From assembly GCA_047971485.1 (NCBI GenBank), contig JBKDZR010000053.1, positions 1-64,000 of the forward strand: a stretch of 64,000 nt of DNA, in the 5' to 3' direction. The position numbers and the translations under genes were made by a program. The notes beneath the pieces were generated by a model that worked only from the letters and a program-made list of their open reading frames with translations, had not been told where the DNA came from and made no database searches. This document shows, in pieces, positions 1 to 9,054 of this stretch. Positions within the stretch are counted from its first letter, which is position 1. Every line of letters starts with the position of its first letter. Origin of the DNA: JBKDZR01 sp047971485. Its GTDB lineage: Bacteria; Pseudomonadota; Alphaproteobacteria; Rhodobacterales; Rhodobacteraceae.

Positions 1-2010
1 GATCACGGCTATGCGGGCCGGATCTATCCAATCAACCCGAAACGCGCACAGGTCCTGAATATCCCCTGTTTTGCCTCGGTCGCGGACCTGCCCGAAGCCC
101 CCGATCTGGCCCTGGTTGCCGTGCCCGCCGCCGCGCTGGAACAGACCGTCACGGCCTGCGGGCGCGCCGGGGTCGGCGCGTGCATCATCGTCACCGCGCA
201 ACTGGGCGAATTCAGCGCCGAGGGCGCGGCCCTGGAGACCAGGGTGCTGGATATCGCCCGCGCCCACAACATGCGCCTGGTCGGGCCGAACTGCATGGGG
301 GCGATCGTGCCCGCCGCCGATATGGCCCTGTCCTCGACCCCAACCCTGCGCTACGCCAAGGCCCTGCCCAAGGGCGGTGTCGCCTTTGTCAGCCAAAGCG
401 GCGCAATGATGGGATCGCTTTTTCTGCAGGCCTATGATCACGGGGTTGGCCTGTCGGGCATGGTCAGCATCGGCAATCAGGTTGACCTGGAACTGTGCGA
501 TTTCTTCGAGGGCTTCATCGCGGATCCCCAGACGACGGTGATCTGCCTTTATGTCGAGGGCCTGAAGTCTCCGGCCCGATTCCGCGACCTGTGCCTGCGG
601 GCCCGCCAGGCCGGCAAACCCGTACTGGTGGTCAAGGCCGGGCGCACCGATGCCGGCAGCCAGCTGGCCAAGTCGCATACCGCCAGCCTGGCCGGATCCT
701 TCTCGGCCTTCGAAACACTGTGCCGCGAAACCGGGGTGATCCTGATCGACGATCCCGACGCGATGATCCTCTGCGCCGGGGTTCTGGCCCGCAATCCCCG
801 GGCCGGGAACGCGGCGGCCGGGATCGTCTGTGCCTCGGGGGGCGGTGCGGCGATCATGGCCGATACGCTGGCCCTGCGCGGGCTGAGCGCCCCGGGCTTT
901 GCCGAGGGAACCCGCGCGCGCCTGGCCGGGGATTATCCCGACACGCACCAGAACAACCCGCTGGATCTGGGCGGACACAGCGGCCCGCTGGAGATCGGCA
1001 TCTTCCGCCGCGCCATCGACGCCATCCACGACGATCCCGGTGTGGGCGTGCTGGTCTATGTGATGACCCCGCAGCCGATGATGCCCGAGACGCTGGAACA
1101 TGTCATCCAAACCTGGCAGCGCGGCGAAAAACCGGTGGTTCTGGCGTTGAACCTGTCGCGCTTTGGCGCCGAATTGCGGGATCGGGCGCTGGAGGCCGGC
1201 ATCCCCTTCGTCACCCGCACCGATGATCTGATCCGCGTTCTTGAGGTGTACACCGCCGATGTCACGGCCGAGGCCCGGCTGCGCCCGGCCGATCCCCCCC
1301 GCCCGGCCGATCTGGCCCGCCCGGCGATCCAAAGCATCGGCTTTCTGACCGAACCCGAGGCCAAGGCCATCCTGGCCGATTACGGGATCCCGGTTCCACA
1401 GGCACGGCTGACCTCGGATGTCGAGACCGCCGTGGCCACTGCGGCGACCTTCGGCTACCCCGTCGTTCTGAAGGGGGTCGTGGCTGATATCGTGCACAAA
1501 AGCGATCTGGGGCTGGTGAAGGTTGGGTTGGGCGATGAAACCGCCCTGCGCGCGGCCTATGCCGAGATCACCGCCGCCATCGCCCGTGCCGCACCCGGCG
1601 CGGCGGTGCAGATCGACGTACAACAGATGATCGGCCCCGGGGTCGAGCTGATCGTCGGACTGTCCAACGAACCGGGCTTTGGCCCGCAACTGGTGCTGGG
1701 CGCTGGCGGCATTCATGTCGAACTGATGCGCGACGTGGTGCAGCGGCGCGCGCCGCTCAGCCCCGCCGATGTCCACGACATGTTGCGCCAGCTGCGGATC
1801 TGGCCCTTGCTGGACGGCGCCCGCGGTCAGACCCCGCTGGCGATCGACGCGGCCTGCGCTGCCATCGCCCGGCTGTCCTGGCTGGGCCCGGATCTGGGCG
1901 AACGGCTGGTGGATTTCGAGGTGAACCCGTTCCGGATCACCGAAACCGGCGCCTTTGCCCTGGACGGGCGCGGCACCTTGCGGGCCGATGACGGGTCCCG
2001 GGCGGGCTGA
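1..2010 (+). CDS. NDP-forming acyl-CoA synthetase (acetate--CoA ligase family), 5' partial
   Basis: The reading frame is open from base 1, so the N-terminal CoA-binding Rossmann domain is cut by the window edge; 669 residues remain. The family makes or cleaves acyl-CoA using ATP or ADP through a phosphohistidine. A succinyl-CoA-ligase-like region holds SHTASLAGS, which contains the likely phospho-His. The C-terminal third is an ATP-grasp domain (YPVVLKGV...HKSDLGLVKVGL). It lies 15 bp from the convergent IclR gene and near a carboxylate-transport operon, so it may activate the imported acid. The substrate cannot be read from the sequence. Confidence 0.9.
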   Translation, partial: DHGYAGRIYPINPKRAQVLNIPCFASVADLPEAPDLALVAVPAAALEQTVTACGRAGVGACIIVTAQLGEFSAEGAALETRVLDIARAHNMRLVGPNCMGAIVPAADMALSSTPTLRYAKALPKGGVAFVSQSGAMMGSLFLQAYDHGVGLSGMVSIGNQVDLELCDFFEGFIADPQTTVICLYVEGLKSPARFRDLCLRARQAGKPVLVVKAGRTDAGSQLAKSHTASLAGSFSAFETLCRETGVILIDDPDAMILCAGVLARNPRAGNAAAGIVCASGGGAAIMADTLALRGLSAPGFAEGTRARLAGDYPDTHQNNPLDLGGHSGPLEIGIFRRAIDAIHDDPGVGVLVYVMTPQPMMPETLEHVIQTWQRGEKPVVLALNLSRFGAELRDRALEAGIPFVTRTDDLIRVLEVYTADVTAEARLRPADPPRPADLARPAIQSIGFLTEPEAKAILADYGIPVPQARLTSDVETAVATAATFGYPVVLKGVVADIVHKSDLGLVKVGLGDETALRAAYAEITAAIARAAPGAAVQIDVQQMIGPGVELIVGLSNEPGFGPQLVLGAGGIHVELMRDVVQRRAPLSPADVHDMLRQLRIWPLLDGARGQTPLAIDAACAAIARLSWLGPDLGERLVDFEVNPFRITETGAFALDGRGTLRADDGSRAG

Positions 2011-2025
2011 AACGCCCGGCCGCGT

Positions 2026-2784
2026 TCAGGGTATGCTGCGACGCCCATCCGGCCAGGCCTGTTCGATCAGGATCGCATGTTCCCGCAGCAAGGCCGCGTA
2101 ACGCAGGATCAAGTCCGGGCTAATATCCTCCATCGGGCCGGAAATGCTGATCGCGGCCGCCACATCGCCATGGCGCGATCGAACCGGGGCGGCCACGCCC
2201 CGCGCAGCATCATTGACCTCGTGAAAGGCCGTGGCATAGCCCCGTTCGCGGATCTCGGCCAGTTCCCGGGCCAGATGGGCCGCGTCCGTGATCGTGTTCT
2301 CGGTAAAGCGCGTCAGGGTCTCGGCCGCCTGGGCGATGACCTCATCCGAAGCGAAGGCCAGCAAAACCTTGCCCCCCGAGACCACATGCAACGGCGCCCG
2401 CGCCCCCAGATGGGCAAAGGTGCGCACGAAGGCCCGGCTTTCGATCCGGTCCACCGCCACGCTGCTCAGGCCTTCGCGGACGCTGAGCATGACATTCTCA
2501 CTGACCTTTTCCGATAAGCGTTGCAGAACCGGATGCGCAGCCGAAACCAGCGAACTGGTCGCCACCTTGCGCGCCCCGATCTCAAAGATCCGCAGCGTCA
2601 ACTCATAGTGCGATCCATCCCCGGCCTGGCGCACGTAATCCAGATCGCGCAGGGTTTGCAGCATCCGGAACGCGTTGGATCGGGTCAGATCCGCCATGGC
2701 CGCAATGTCGCGCAACCGCAGCGGCCCCTCGGCCTGGGACAGGATCTCCAGCAGGCGCAGCGCCTTTTCCACCGATTTGATCAA
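2026..2784 (-). CDS. IclR family transcriptional regulator (downstream copy)
   Basis: A 252-residue protein with an N-terminal winged helix (SVEKALRLLEILSQ...DLTRSNAFRMLQTL) and a C-terminal IclR effector domain. I start it at the TTG at 2784-2782, because that codon overlaps the upstream IclR stop as TTGA and the protein then begins IKSVEKAL, as is typical for the family. A longer in-frame start would run back into the neighbouring gene. It is probably translationally coupled to the upstream IclR gene. Two different IclR proteins in one transcript could sense different ligands of the divergent transport operon; that is inference. Confidence 0.88.
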   Translation of the reverse strand: MIKSVEKALRLLEILSQAEGPLRLRDIAAMADLTRSNAFRMLQTLRDLDYVRQAGDGSHYELTLRIFEIGARKVATSSLVSAAHPVLQRLSEKVSENVMLSVREGLSSVAVDRIESRAFVRTFAHLGARAPLHVVSGGKVLLAFASDEVIAQAAETLTRFTENTITDAAHLARELAEIRERGYATAFHEVNDAARGVAAPVRSRHGDVAAAISISGPMEDISPDLILRYAALLREHAILIEQAWPDGRRSIP

Positions 2785-3521
2785 GCCTTGCCTTCCCCGA
2801 GGGACCGGCCTTGCGGACCCGCAAGCGCCTGGGCAGCGATGTCGCAAACGGCGGCGGCATGGGCTGGTACGATTTCGGGGGAAAAGCGCAGGGCCGGGCC
2901 AGTGATCCCGACGGCCCCCACCACGCCGCCCCAGTCGGAGCGGACCGGGGCCGCGATCTCAAAGATGCGCCGCGTTTCGTGCCGCGCGATCACCGCATAG
3001 CCTGCCGTACGGGCCGCACGCAGCTTGGCCTCGGCCGCCGGGCCATCGACCGCCGTGCGCAGCCGCCCGGCAAGATCCGCCTCTGGCAACGCCGAGACCA
3101 GCGCGATCCCCAGCGCCGTATCGTCCCAATCCAGCGACAGGTTGTCCGGGATCACCGAGGCCACGCTGGTCGACGGCAGGACATTGGCGACAAAAACAAC
3201 CTTGGCCCCGTCAAGACAGACGAAATGCGCACTTTCCCCCGTGGCCGCGACCAGCCGTTCCAGGGCCGGCAAAACAGCGGTACGAAAGGGAAAATGGGCC
3301 GCCACATGGGTGCCCATCTGCGCCAGCCTGAGCGACGGGAAATAGCGCCGCGATTCGGCATCATAAAGCAGATAGCCTGCCGCGCGCAGCGAACTGAGGG
3401 TGCGGTGCACATTGCTTTTCGGCAGCCCCAGTTCCCGGGCCAGCGCCGAAACACCCGCCGGCGCGCCACTGGCGACGATCCGTTCCAGAACTTCCAGACC
3501 TTTCAGCAGCGTACTGTCCAT
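2781..3521 (-). CDS. IclR family transcriptional regulator (upstream copy)
   Basis: A 246-residue IclR protein: HTH at about residues 1-65 (LLKGLEVLERIVASG...LPKSNVHRTLSSL) and an effector-binding domain at about 75-245. The start is the ATG at 3521, preceded by a strong GGAGGT; an in-frame extension upstream would cover the promoter region and is rejected. It is divergent from the tctC-like gene at 3683 and ends in a TTGA overlap with the second IclR gene. A perfect 7+7 inverted repeat at 3568-3588 between the two genes is the likely binding site of this or the partner protein. Confidence 0.9.
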   Translation of the reverse strand: MDSTLLKGLEVLERIVASGAPAGVSALARELGLPKSNVHRTLSSLRAAGYLLYDAESRRYFPSLRLAQMGTHVAAHFPFRTAVLPALERLVAATGESAHFVCLDGAKVVFVANVLPSTSVASVIPDNLSLDWDDTALGIALVSALPEADLAGRLRTAVDGPAAEAKLRAARTAGYAVIARHETRRIFEIAAPVRSDWGGVVGAVGITGPALRFSPEIVPAHAAAVCDIAAQALAGPQGRSLGEGKA

Positions 3522-3567
3522 CTGACCTCCAATGCCGTTCCTAGGCCATGGGGGCCCCTTCCGGCAA

Positions 3568-3588
3568 GTGTTCCATATAACGGAACAC
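3568..3588. promoter_or_regulatory. Probable IclR operator (inverted repeat)
   Basis: GTGTTCC, a 7-nt spacer and GGAACAC form a perfect 7-bp inverted repeat midway between the divergent IclR and tctC-like genes. IclR proteins commonly bind palindromes of this size next to their own gene. The repeat overlaps a plausible -35 element of the transporter promoter (see 3571-3599). Confidence 0.6.
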
Positions 3589-3599
3589 AACAATATATT
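3571..3599 (+). promoter_or_regulatory. Candidate promoter of the TTT transporter operon
   Basis: A weak -35 (TTCCAT, 3571-3576) is followed after 17 nt by an AT-rich -10 (TATATT, 3594-3599), about 85 nt before the tctC-like start codon. The -35 lies inside the inverted repeat at 3568-3588, so a bound regulator would affect it directly. This is assigned from motif spacing only. Confidence 0.35.
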
Positions 3600-3682
3600 G
3601 AGAAACAAATTGACCCATGTTAGCGTTTTTCCCAAGGACTTGGCCGGAGACGGCCAAATACTGTCACGAGGGAGGAGATGAC

Positions 3683-4636
3683 ATGTTGTCCACCAAGCTG
3701 ATCGCGCTGGCCGCGGGCCTGACCGTTATGACCAGTGCCGTACAGGCCCAGGACTGGCCCAGCAAGCCAGTGACCATGGTCGTTCCCTACAACCCCGGTG
3801 GCACGACCGATATCCTGGCCCGACTGGCCGCCGAGGCGATCTCGGGTGCCATCGGCCAACCCGTCGTTGTCGAGAACAAGCCCGGCGCCGCCGGCGTCGT
3901 CGGTGCAACCCTGGCCGCCGGGGCGCGCAATGACGGCTACACGATCTTCTTCGGCAACAACGCCACCAATGTCGTCCAGCCGGTGATCAACCCGGCCGTG
4001 TCCTATAATGCGACGGACAGTTTCGACGGGGTCGGAACCATCGCCGATGCGGTTGTCTTCGTTGGGGTGAATGCCGATAAGGGCGTGACCGATCTGGATG
4101 GGTTTATTGCCTATCTGCAGGCCAACAAGGCCAAATACGGCACCGCCGGGGTTGGATCCATGGGGCAATTCTCAACCGAGTACTTCCTTCAGGAAACCGA
4201 CACGGACGCGACCCATATCCCCTATCCGGGCAGCAATAATGCGCTGGCCGCCATCCTGTCGGGGGAAATCGACTTCATGGCCGATCCGGTCGTGACCCAG
4301 CAAATCGGCAGCGACAAGATGGCGATCCTTGCCGTCCTGTCCGACGAGCGCCACCCGTCTTATGACAGCGTGCCCACGGCCAAGGAACAGGGCTATGACC
4401 TGAACCTGTCCGGCTGGTTCGGGGTGTTCGCGCCTGAGGGCACCGATCCGGCCCTCATCGCCCGGATGAGCGCCCCCTTGGCCGATATGATCGCCAGTGA
4501 CGGCTATCGCGAACAGGTTCTTAAGATGGGGCTGCTGCCCGTCTATCGCGATCCGGCCGAAACAGATGCCCAGGTAGAACGTGATCTGGACCTCTTCACC
4601 CGCATCCGCGACGCCGCCGGCATCTCGATCAACTGA
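3683..4636 (+). CDS. Tripartite tricarboxylate transporter substrate-binding protein (Bug/TctC family)
   Basis: A 317-residue periplasmic binding protein. The signal peptide runs MLSTKLIALAAGLTVMTSAVQA, with cleavage predicted before QDWPSKP. The Bug signature PYNPGGTTDILARL follows, and the rest matches the two-lobed Bug fold. The ATG at 3683 has a GGAGGAG Shine-Dalgarno, which decides the start over an in-frame codon at 3617. It leads the operon with an enoyl-CoA hydratase, TctB, TctA and an FAD oxidase. It should deliver a carboxylate to TctAB; Bug proteins bind many organic acids, so the ligand is unknown. Confidence 0.93.
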   Translation: MLSTKLIALAAGLTVMTSAVQAQDWPSKPVTMVVPYNPGGTTDILARLAAEAISGAIGQPVVVENKPGAAGVVGATLAAGARNDGYTIFFGNNATNVVQPVINPAVSYNATDSFDGVGTIADAVVFVGVNADKGVTDLDGFIAYLQANKAKYGTAGVGSMGQFSTEYFLQETDTDATHIPYPGSNNALAAILSGEIDFMADPVVTQQIGSDKMAILAVLSDERHPSYDSVPTAKEQGYDLNLSGWFGVFAPEGTDPALIARMSAPLADMIASDGYREQVLKMGLLPVYRDPAETDAQVERDLDLFTRIRDAAGISIN

Positions 4637-4699
4637 TCCAACCGGCGCTGACCCAGGCCCGGATCACGTGGCCCGGCGCGCAGCGTGAAAGGACGCGCA

Positions 4700-5443
4700 A
4701 TGACCTTCGAGCACATCCAGTACCAGGAAGCCGACGGGATCGCCGAGATCACCCTCTGCCGGCCCGAGAAACGCAACGCCCTGAGCGCGCAGATGTTCGA
4801 GGATCTGCGCGCCTGCTGGGATCGCTTTGCCGCCGGAGACGCCCGGGTTGCGATCCTCAAGGCCTGCGACGACAAGGTGTTCAGCGCCGGGGCCGACCTG
4901 AAGGACCCGCCCGATCTGTTCTGGCAGGGCGTGCCCGAATTCGGCTTTCGCTGTGACAAGCCGATCATCGCGGCGATCAGCGGCAAGGCCATCGGCGCCG
5001 GGCTGGTCTTGGCGTTGATGTGTGATTTCATCGTTCTGGCTGAGGGCGCGGAACTGATCTACCCAGAGGCCAAGGTCGGCGTGGCCAAGGGTGCGGTGAC
5101 CGCCCTGGTCCGGCGTGGCCCCTTGCGGGTAATGCAGGAAATGATGCTGTTCGGCGATCCGATCCCCGCAGCGCGCGCCTATGACTGCGGCATGGTCAAC
5201 CGGCTGGTGCCCCCCGGCGAGCATGTGGCCGAAGCCCGCCGCATGGCCCGGCAATTGGCCGACAACGCACCGCTGGTGGTTCAGATGCTCAAACGGATGA
5301 GCCTTGAGGCCGCCGGCGACACCCCGATCCAGTCGCTTTTCAACGTCACCAACCGCGTGGACCGGGTGATGAACAGCCAGGATGCCGCCGACGCGCTGGC
5401 CGCCTTTCGCGACAAGCGCAAGCCCGTCTTTCGCGGCCAGTAG
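4700..5443 (+). CDS. Enoyl-CoA hydratase/isomerase family protein
   Basis: A 247-residue crotonase-fold protein. The oxyanion-hole segments are visible as KVFSAGADLKD (about residues 58-68) and GKAIGAGLVLALMCDF (about 96-111), followed by YPEAKVGVAKG. The ATG at 4700 has AAAGGA about 6 bp upstream and is preferred to the GTG at 4685. It lies between tctC and tctB, so it probably acts on the CoA ester of the imported acid, possibly after activation by the NDP-forming synthetase nearby. Hydratase, isomerase, hydrolase and decarboxylase activities all occur in this fold and cannot be separated here. Confidence 0.9.
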   Translation: MTFEHIQYQEADGIAEITLCRPEKRNALSAQMFEDLRACWDRFAAGDARVAILKACDDKVFSAGADLKDPPDLFWQGVPEFGFRCDKPIIAAISGKAIGAGLVLALMCDFIVLAEGAELIYPEAKVGVAKGAVTALVRRGPLRVMQEMMLFGDPIPAARAYDCGMVNRLVPPGEHVAEARRMARQLADNAPLVVQMLKRMSLEAAGDTPIQSLFNVTNRVDRVMNSQDAADALAAFRDKRKPVFRGQ

Positions 5444-5479
5444 CCATCCGCCGCCCGCCCCGGACGCAAGGAGACCCCG

Positions 5480-5950
5480 ATGCGAAACCGCCTGAGCGCT
5501 GCGTTGACATCGAAATCCGGCCTTGGCGCCCTGCTGCTTTTTGCCGCCGCCACGGTGACACTGACCGAAGTCTCCAACCTGCGGATGGGCACCCCCTCGG
5601 CCATGGGCCCAGGCTATTTCCCGGCGATCCTGGGTGGGCTGTTCATCCTGTTCGGCATGGTCCTTCTGGTCGAGGCCTGGCAAAACCCCGATGACCGGAT
5701 CGCCATCGGGCCGATCGCGCCTGTTGCCTGCCTGTTAGGCGCCATCGTCGTCTTCGGGCTGATCTATCCGCTGCTGGGCGGCGCCCTGGCGATGAGCGCA
5801 TTGGTCATCCTCTCGGCGCTGGCCGAGAAAGGCCGGTCCCTGACCGAAGTTCTGCTGCTGGCCGTGGTCGTCGTCGGCCTGATCTGGCTGATCTTCGTGC
5901 AGGCGCTGGACCTGCAACTGACCATGCTGCCGCCCTGGATGACGCCATGA
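5480..5950 (+). CDS. Tripartite tricarboxylate transporter TctB family protein
   Basis: A 156-residue small membrane subunit with four hydrophobic segments (about residues 12-32, 41-60, 79-107 and 120-140). The family feature GPGYFPAILGGLFILFG is present. An AAGGAG ribosome site precedes the ATG. The stop overlaps the tctA start as ATGA, a sign of translational coupling. TctB partners the large TctA permease in secondary transport of carboxylates. Confidence 0.93.
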   Translation: MRNRLSAALTSKSGLGALLLFAAATVTLTEVSNLRMGTPSAMGPGYFPAILGGLFILFGMVLLVEAWQNPDDRIAIGPIAPVACLLGAIVVFGLIYPLLGGALAMSALVILSALAEKGRSLTEVLLLAVVVVGLIWLIFVQALDLQLTMLPPWMTP

Positions 5951-7443
5951 TCGAGAACCTCGCCCTCGGCTTTCAGGTCGCCCTGTCCTTGGACACCCTG
6001 ACCTTCTGCTTCATCGGGGTCTCGATCGGCATGTTCATCGGCGTCCTGCCCGGGGTCGGGCCGATGGCGGCGATCTCGATGCTGCTGCCGCTGACCTATT
6101 ACATCTCGCCCACCGATGCGCTGATCATGCTGGCCGGCATCTATTACGGCGCGCAATACGGGGGCTCGGTCGCCTCGATCCTGCTGCGGCTGCCGGGCAC
6201 CGCATCCTCGGCCGTGGTCAGCCTGGACGGCTATGAGATGACCAAGAACGGCCGGGCCGGGGCGGCGCTGTTCCTGTCGGCCATCGCCTCGTTCATCGGG
6301 GGCAGCATCGGCATCCTGCTGATGGCCGGTTTCGCGCCGGTCCTGTCGGGTTTTGCCCTGCGTTTCGGCAGCCAGGAGTATTTCCTGCTGATGGCTCTTG
6401 GTCTGGTCGCTGCCTCGACCCTGTCCGATGGATCGGCCGTGCGCGGCCTGGCCATGGTGGTGTTGGGCGTACTGCTGGGCATCGTCGGGCTGGACATCAC
6501 CTCGGGATCCATGCGCTTCGTCTATGGCCAGTTCGAGCTGATGGACGGGGTCAGCCTGGTCGCCTCGGCCATGGGCCTGTTCGGACTGTCCGAAATCCTG
6601 TCAAATATCGGGCGCGCGGAACGTGCAGCCCCGGCTGGCCGCATCACCCTGCGGGCGATGATGCCCACGGCACGGGAACTGCGCGACAGCCTGCCCGCCA
6701 TCTGGCGCGGCTCGGCCATTGGGTCATTCTTCGGCACCCTGCCCGGCACCGGATCGACCATCGCCTCGTTCTTTTCCTACGCCGCCGAAAAGCGCTTCGC
6801 CCGCAACCGCGCCCGCATCGGCAAGGGCATCGTCGAGGCCGTCTCGGGCCCCGAAGCGGCCAACAACTCGGCCGCCCAGACCGCCTTTATCCCGACCCTG
6901 ACGCTGGGGGTGCCCGGCGATGCGGTGATGGCCCTGTTGCTGGGCGCGATGATCGTTCACGGGGTCACACCGGGGCCACAGATGCTGACCAACACCCCCG
7001 AGATGTTCTGGGGTCTGGTCGCCAGTTTCTGGCTGGGCAACCTGATCCTGCTGGTCTTCAACATCCCGATGATCGGGTTGTGGGTGGCCATGCTGCGCAT
7101 CCCCTATCGGCTGCTCTACCCGGCGATCCTGGTGCTGGTGGTGATCGGCACCTATTCGATCCGCTATTCAATTTTCGATATCTACCAGCTGCTGGCCTTT
7201 GGCGTGTTGGGCTATGTGCTGCGGATCCTGGCCTTTCCCGCCGCGCCGCTGGTTCTGGGGCTTGTCCTCGGGCCGCTGATGGAGGAAAACTTTCGCCGCT
7301 CGCTGATGCTGTCGGACGGCAGTTTCATCACCTTCGTCACCCGCCCGATCAGTGCCGTGCTGCTTGCCCTGATCGTTCTGGTCCTGGTGGCCCAGATTGC
7401 CAGTCCCGTCCTGCGCCGCCGTCAACAACCGAAAGCCCCCTGA
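5947..7443 (+). CDS. Tripartite tricarboxylate transporter permease TctA
   Basis: A 498-residue polytopic inner-membrane protein with the TctA signatures GVLPGVGPMAAISMLLPLT near the N-terminus and GTLPGTGSTIASFFSY at about residues 259-274, the two glycine-rich inverted-repeat loops of this family. About 11-12 membrane segments are visible. It overlaps tctB by 4 bp and is followed 4 bp later by the FAD oxidase, so import and oxidation are co-expressed. Confidence 0.95.
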   Translation: MIENLALGFQVALSLDTLTFCFIGVSIGMFIGVLPGVGPMAAISMLLPLTYYISPTDALIMLAGIYYGAQYGGSVASILLRLPGTASSAVVSLDGYEMTKNGRAGAALFLSAIASFIGGSIGILLMAGFAPVLSGFALRFGSQEYFLLMALGLVAASTLSDGSAVRGLAMVVLGVLLGIVGLDITSGSMRFVYGQFELMDGVSLVASAMGLFGLSEILSNIGRAERAAPAGRITLRAMMPTARELRDSLPAIWRGSAIGSFFGTLPGTGSTIASFFSYAAEKRFARNRARIGKGIVEAVSGPEAANNSAAQTAFIPTLTLGVPGDAVMALLLGAMIVHGVTPGPQMLTNTPEMFWGLVASFWLGNLILLVFNIPMIGLWVAMLRIPYRLLYPAILVLVVIGTYSIRYSIFDIYQLLAFGVLGYVLRILAFPAAPLVLGLVLGPLMEENFRRSLMLSDGSFITFVTRPISAVLLALIVLVLVAQIASPVLRRRQQPKAP

Positions 7444-7447
7444 GCCG

Positions 7448-8836
7448 ATGACCCTACCCAACACATTGCGCGCCGAACTGGGCGCACTTCTGGGCGATCG
7501 CCTGTCCGAAAAGCAGGCCGATCGCGATCACCACGCCGGCACCGAGGCCCACCACCAGCCGGCCCCGCCCGCCGCCGTGGCCTGGCCGCTGAGCACCGAA
7601 GAGGTGGCGCGCATCGTCACCCTGTGCCGAACCGCCGGTGTGCCGGTCATCGCCCATGGGGCCGGGTCATCCCTGGAAGGCAACACCAATGCCGTCAATG
7701 GTGGTTTATGTATAGACCTCAGTCAGATGGACCGCATTCTTCATGTTCGCCCCGATGATCTGGACTGCACCGTCGAGGCCGGGGTAACCCGTGAGGCGCT
7801 GAACACGGATCTGCGCGATACGGGGCTGTTCTTTCCCATTGATCCCGGCGCGAATGCGACCATCGGCGGCATGGCGGCCACACGCGCCAGCGGCACCAAT
7901 GCGGTGCATTACGGCACGATGCGCGAGAACGTGATCAACCTGACCGTTGTCACCCCCCAGGGCGAGGTGATCCGCACCGCCCGGCGGGCGCGCAAATCTT
8001 CGGCCGGGTATGATCTGACCCGTCTCTTCGTCGGCTCCGAGGGCACGCTGGGCATCATCACCGAAATCACCCTGCGGCTTTATGGCCGGCCTGAGGCCCT
8101 GCGCGCGGCGATCTGCAGCTTTCCCGATCCCGGGGCGGCTTCGCGCACGGCGATCGAGGCGATCCAGATGGGCCTGCCCCTGGCCCGGGTTGAATATCTC
8201 GATGAGGGCTGCATCCGTGCGGTCAACACCTTTTCCGGCTTGGATGAAGCCGTGGCTGATACCATCTGTGTGGAGTTCCAGGGGTCCGAGGCCGGCGTGG
8301 CCGAGCAAGTCGAGATCTTCGCCGAAATCGCCGAGGGCAATGGCGCCACCAATTTCCGCTGGGCTGAGCGCGACGAGGATCGCAACCGCCTGTGGAAGGC
8401 CCGGCACAGCGCCTATACCGCCACAGTCAATCAGCGCCCGGGCTGCCGCGGCTGGGCCAGCGATGTCTGCGTGCCGCTGTCGCGCCTGCCGGACTGCATT
8501 GAACATGCCAAGGGGCTGATGAAGGATTGCTCGGTGCCCGCCTCGATCATGGGACATGTGGGGGATGGCAATTTCCACGTGGTCTTTTCGGTCGATCCGA
8601 CCTCCGAGGCGGAACTGGCCGAGGTGAACCGGATCAATGCGGCGATGATCGAGCAGGCCTTGTCCTGTGACGGCACCTGCACCGGGGAACACGGCGTCGG
8701 CCTGGGCAAGCGCAAGTACATGGAGGCCGAGCACGGCCCTGCACTGGCAGTGATGCGTCGGATCAAGGCGGCGCTGGATCCCGAGGGGCTGATGAACCCC
8801 GGCAAGATCCTGCCACCCGCCCCTGGCCCCGCCTGA
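7448..8836 (+). CDS. FAD-linked oxidase, GlcD/D-lactate dehydrogenase family
   Basis: A 462-residue PCMH-type flavoprotein. The FAD-binding domain (about residues 35-215) contains VIAHGAGSSLEGNT, and the C-terminal domain carries GHVGDGNFH, the metal/substrate histidine motif of D-2-hydroxyacid dehydrogenases, then TGEHGVGLGKRKYM. The ATG at 7448 lies 4 bp after the tctA stop. Enzymes of this family oxidise D-2-hydroxyacids (lactate, glycolate, 2-hydroxyglutarate) to 2-oxoacids with a cytochrome or quinone acceptor. Its operon position suggests the imported substrate or a downstream intermediate is a 2-hydroxy acid. Confidence 0.9.
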   Translation: MTLPNTLRAELGALLGDRLSEKQADRDHHAGTEAHHQPAPPAAVAWPLSTEEVARIVTLCRTAGVPVIAHGAGSSLEGNTNAVNGGLCIDLSQMDRILHVRPDDLDCTVEAGVTREALNTDLRDTGLFFPIDPGANATIGGMAATRASGTNAVHYGTMRENVINLTVVTPQGEVIRTARRARKSSAGYDLTRLFVGSEGTLGIITEITLRLYGRPEALRAAICSFPDPGAASRTAIEAIQMGLPLARVEYLDEGCIRAVNTFSGLDEAVADTICVEFQGSEAGVAEQVEIFAEIAEGNGATNFRWAERDEDRNRLWKARHSAYTATVNQRPGCRGWASDVCVPLSRLPDCIEHAKGLMKDCSVPASIMGHVGDGNFHVVFSVDPTSEAELAEVNRINAAMIEQALSCDGTCTGEHGVGLGKRKYMEAEHGPALAVMRRIKAALDPEGLMNPGKILPPAPGPA

Positions 8837-8864
8837 TCGGGGCCCACGCTCTGGCCCGGATCAG
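8833..8864 (+). terminator. Hairpin at the end of the TTT operon
   Basis: CTGATCGGGGCC and GGCCCGGATCAG pair as a 12-bp stem with one mismatch and an 8-nt loop. The stem starts at the oxidase stop codon. There is no U-tract, so it could be a terminator or a 3'-end stabilising hairpin. The rest of the gap to the amidase (8865-9054) shows nothing I can assign. Confidence 0.4.
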
Positions 8865-9054
8865 CGGGTGCCGGGGGGCTGTCCATCAAGTGGGTCAAGC
8901 CCCAGCCGGGCAAAGCCGCGTTCAGGGTGGCCTTTCCCGTGATCGGACAGGCCGCTTTTGGCAATATCCGCCGGGCTGGCCATCCCCCCAACGGCATGCC
9001 TCTGCCTCTCTGCCGCGGATATGCCCTGCGCGGATCCCTCTGTGCCCGTCCGGA

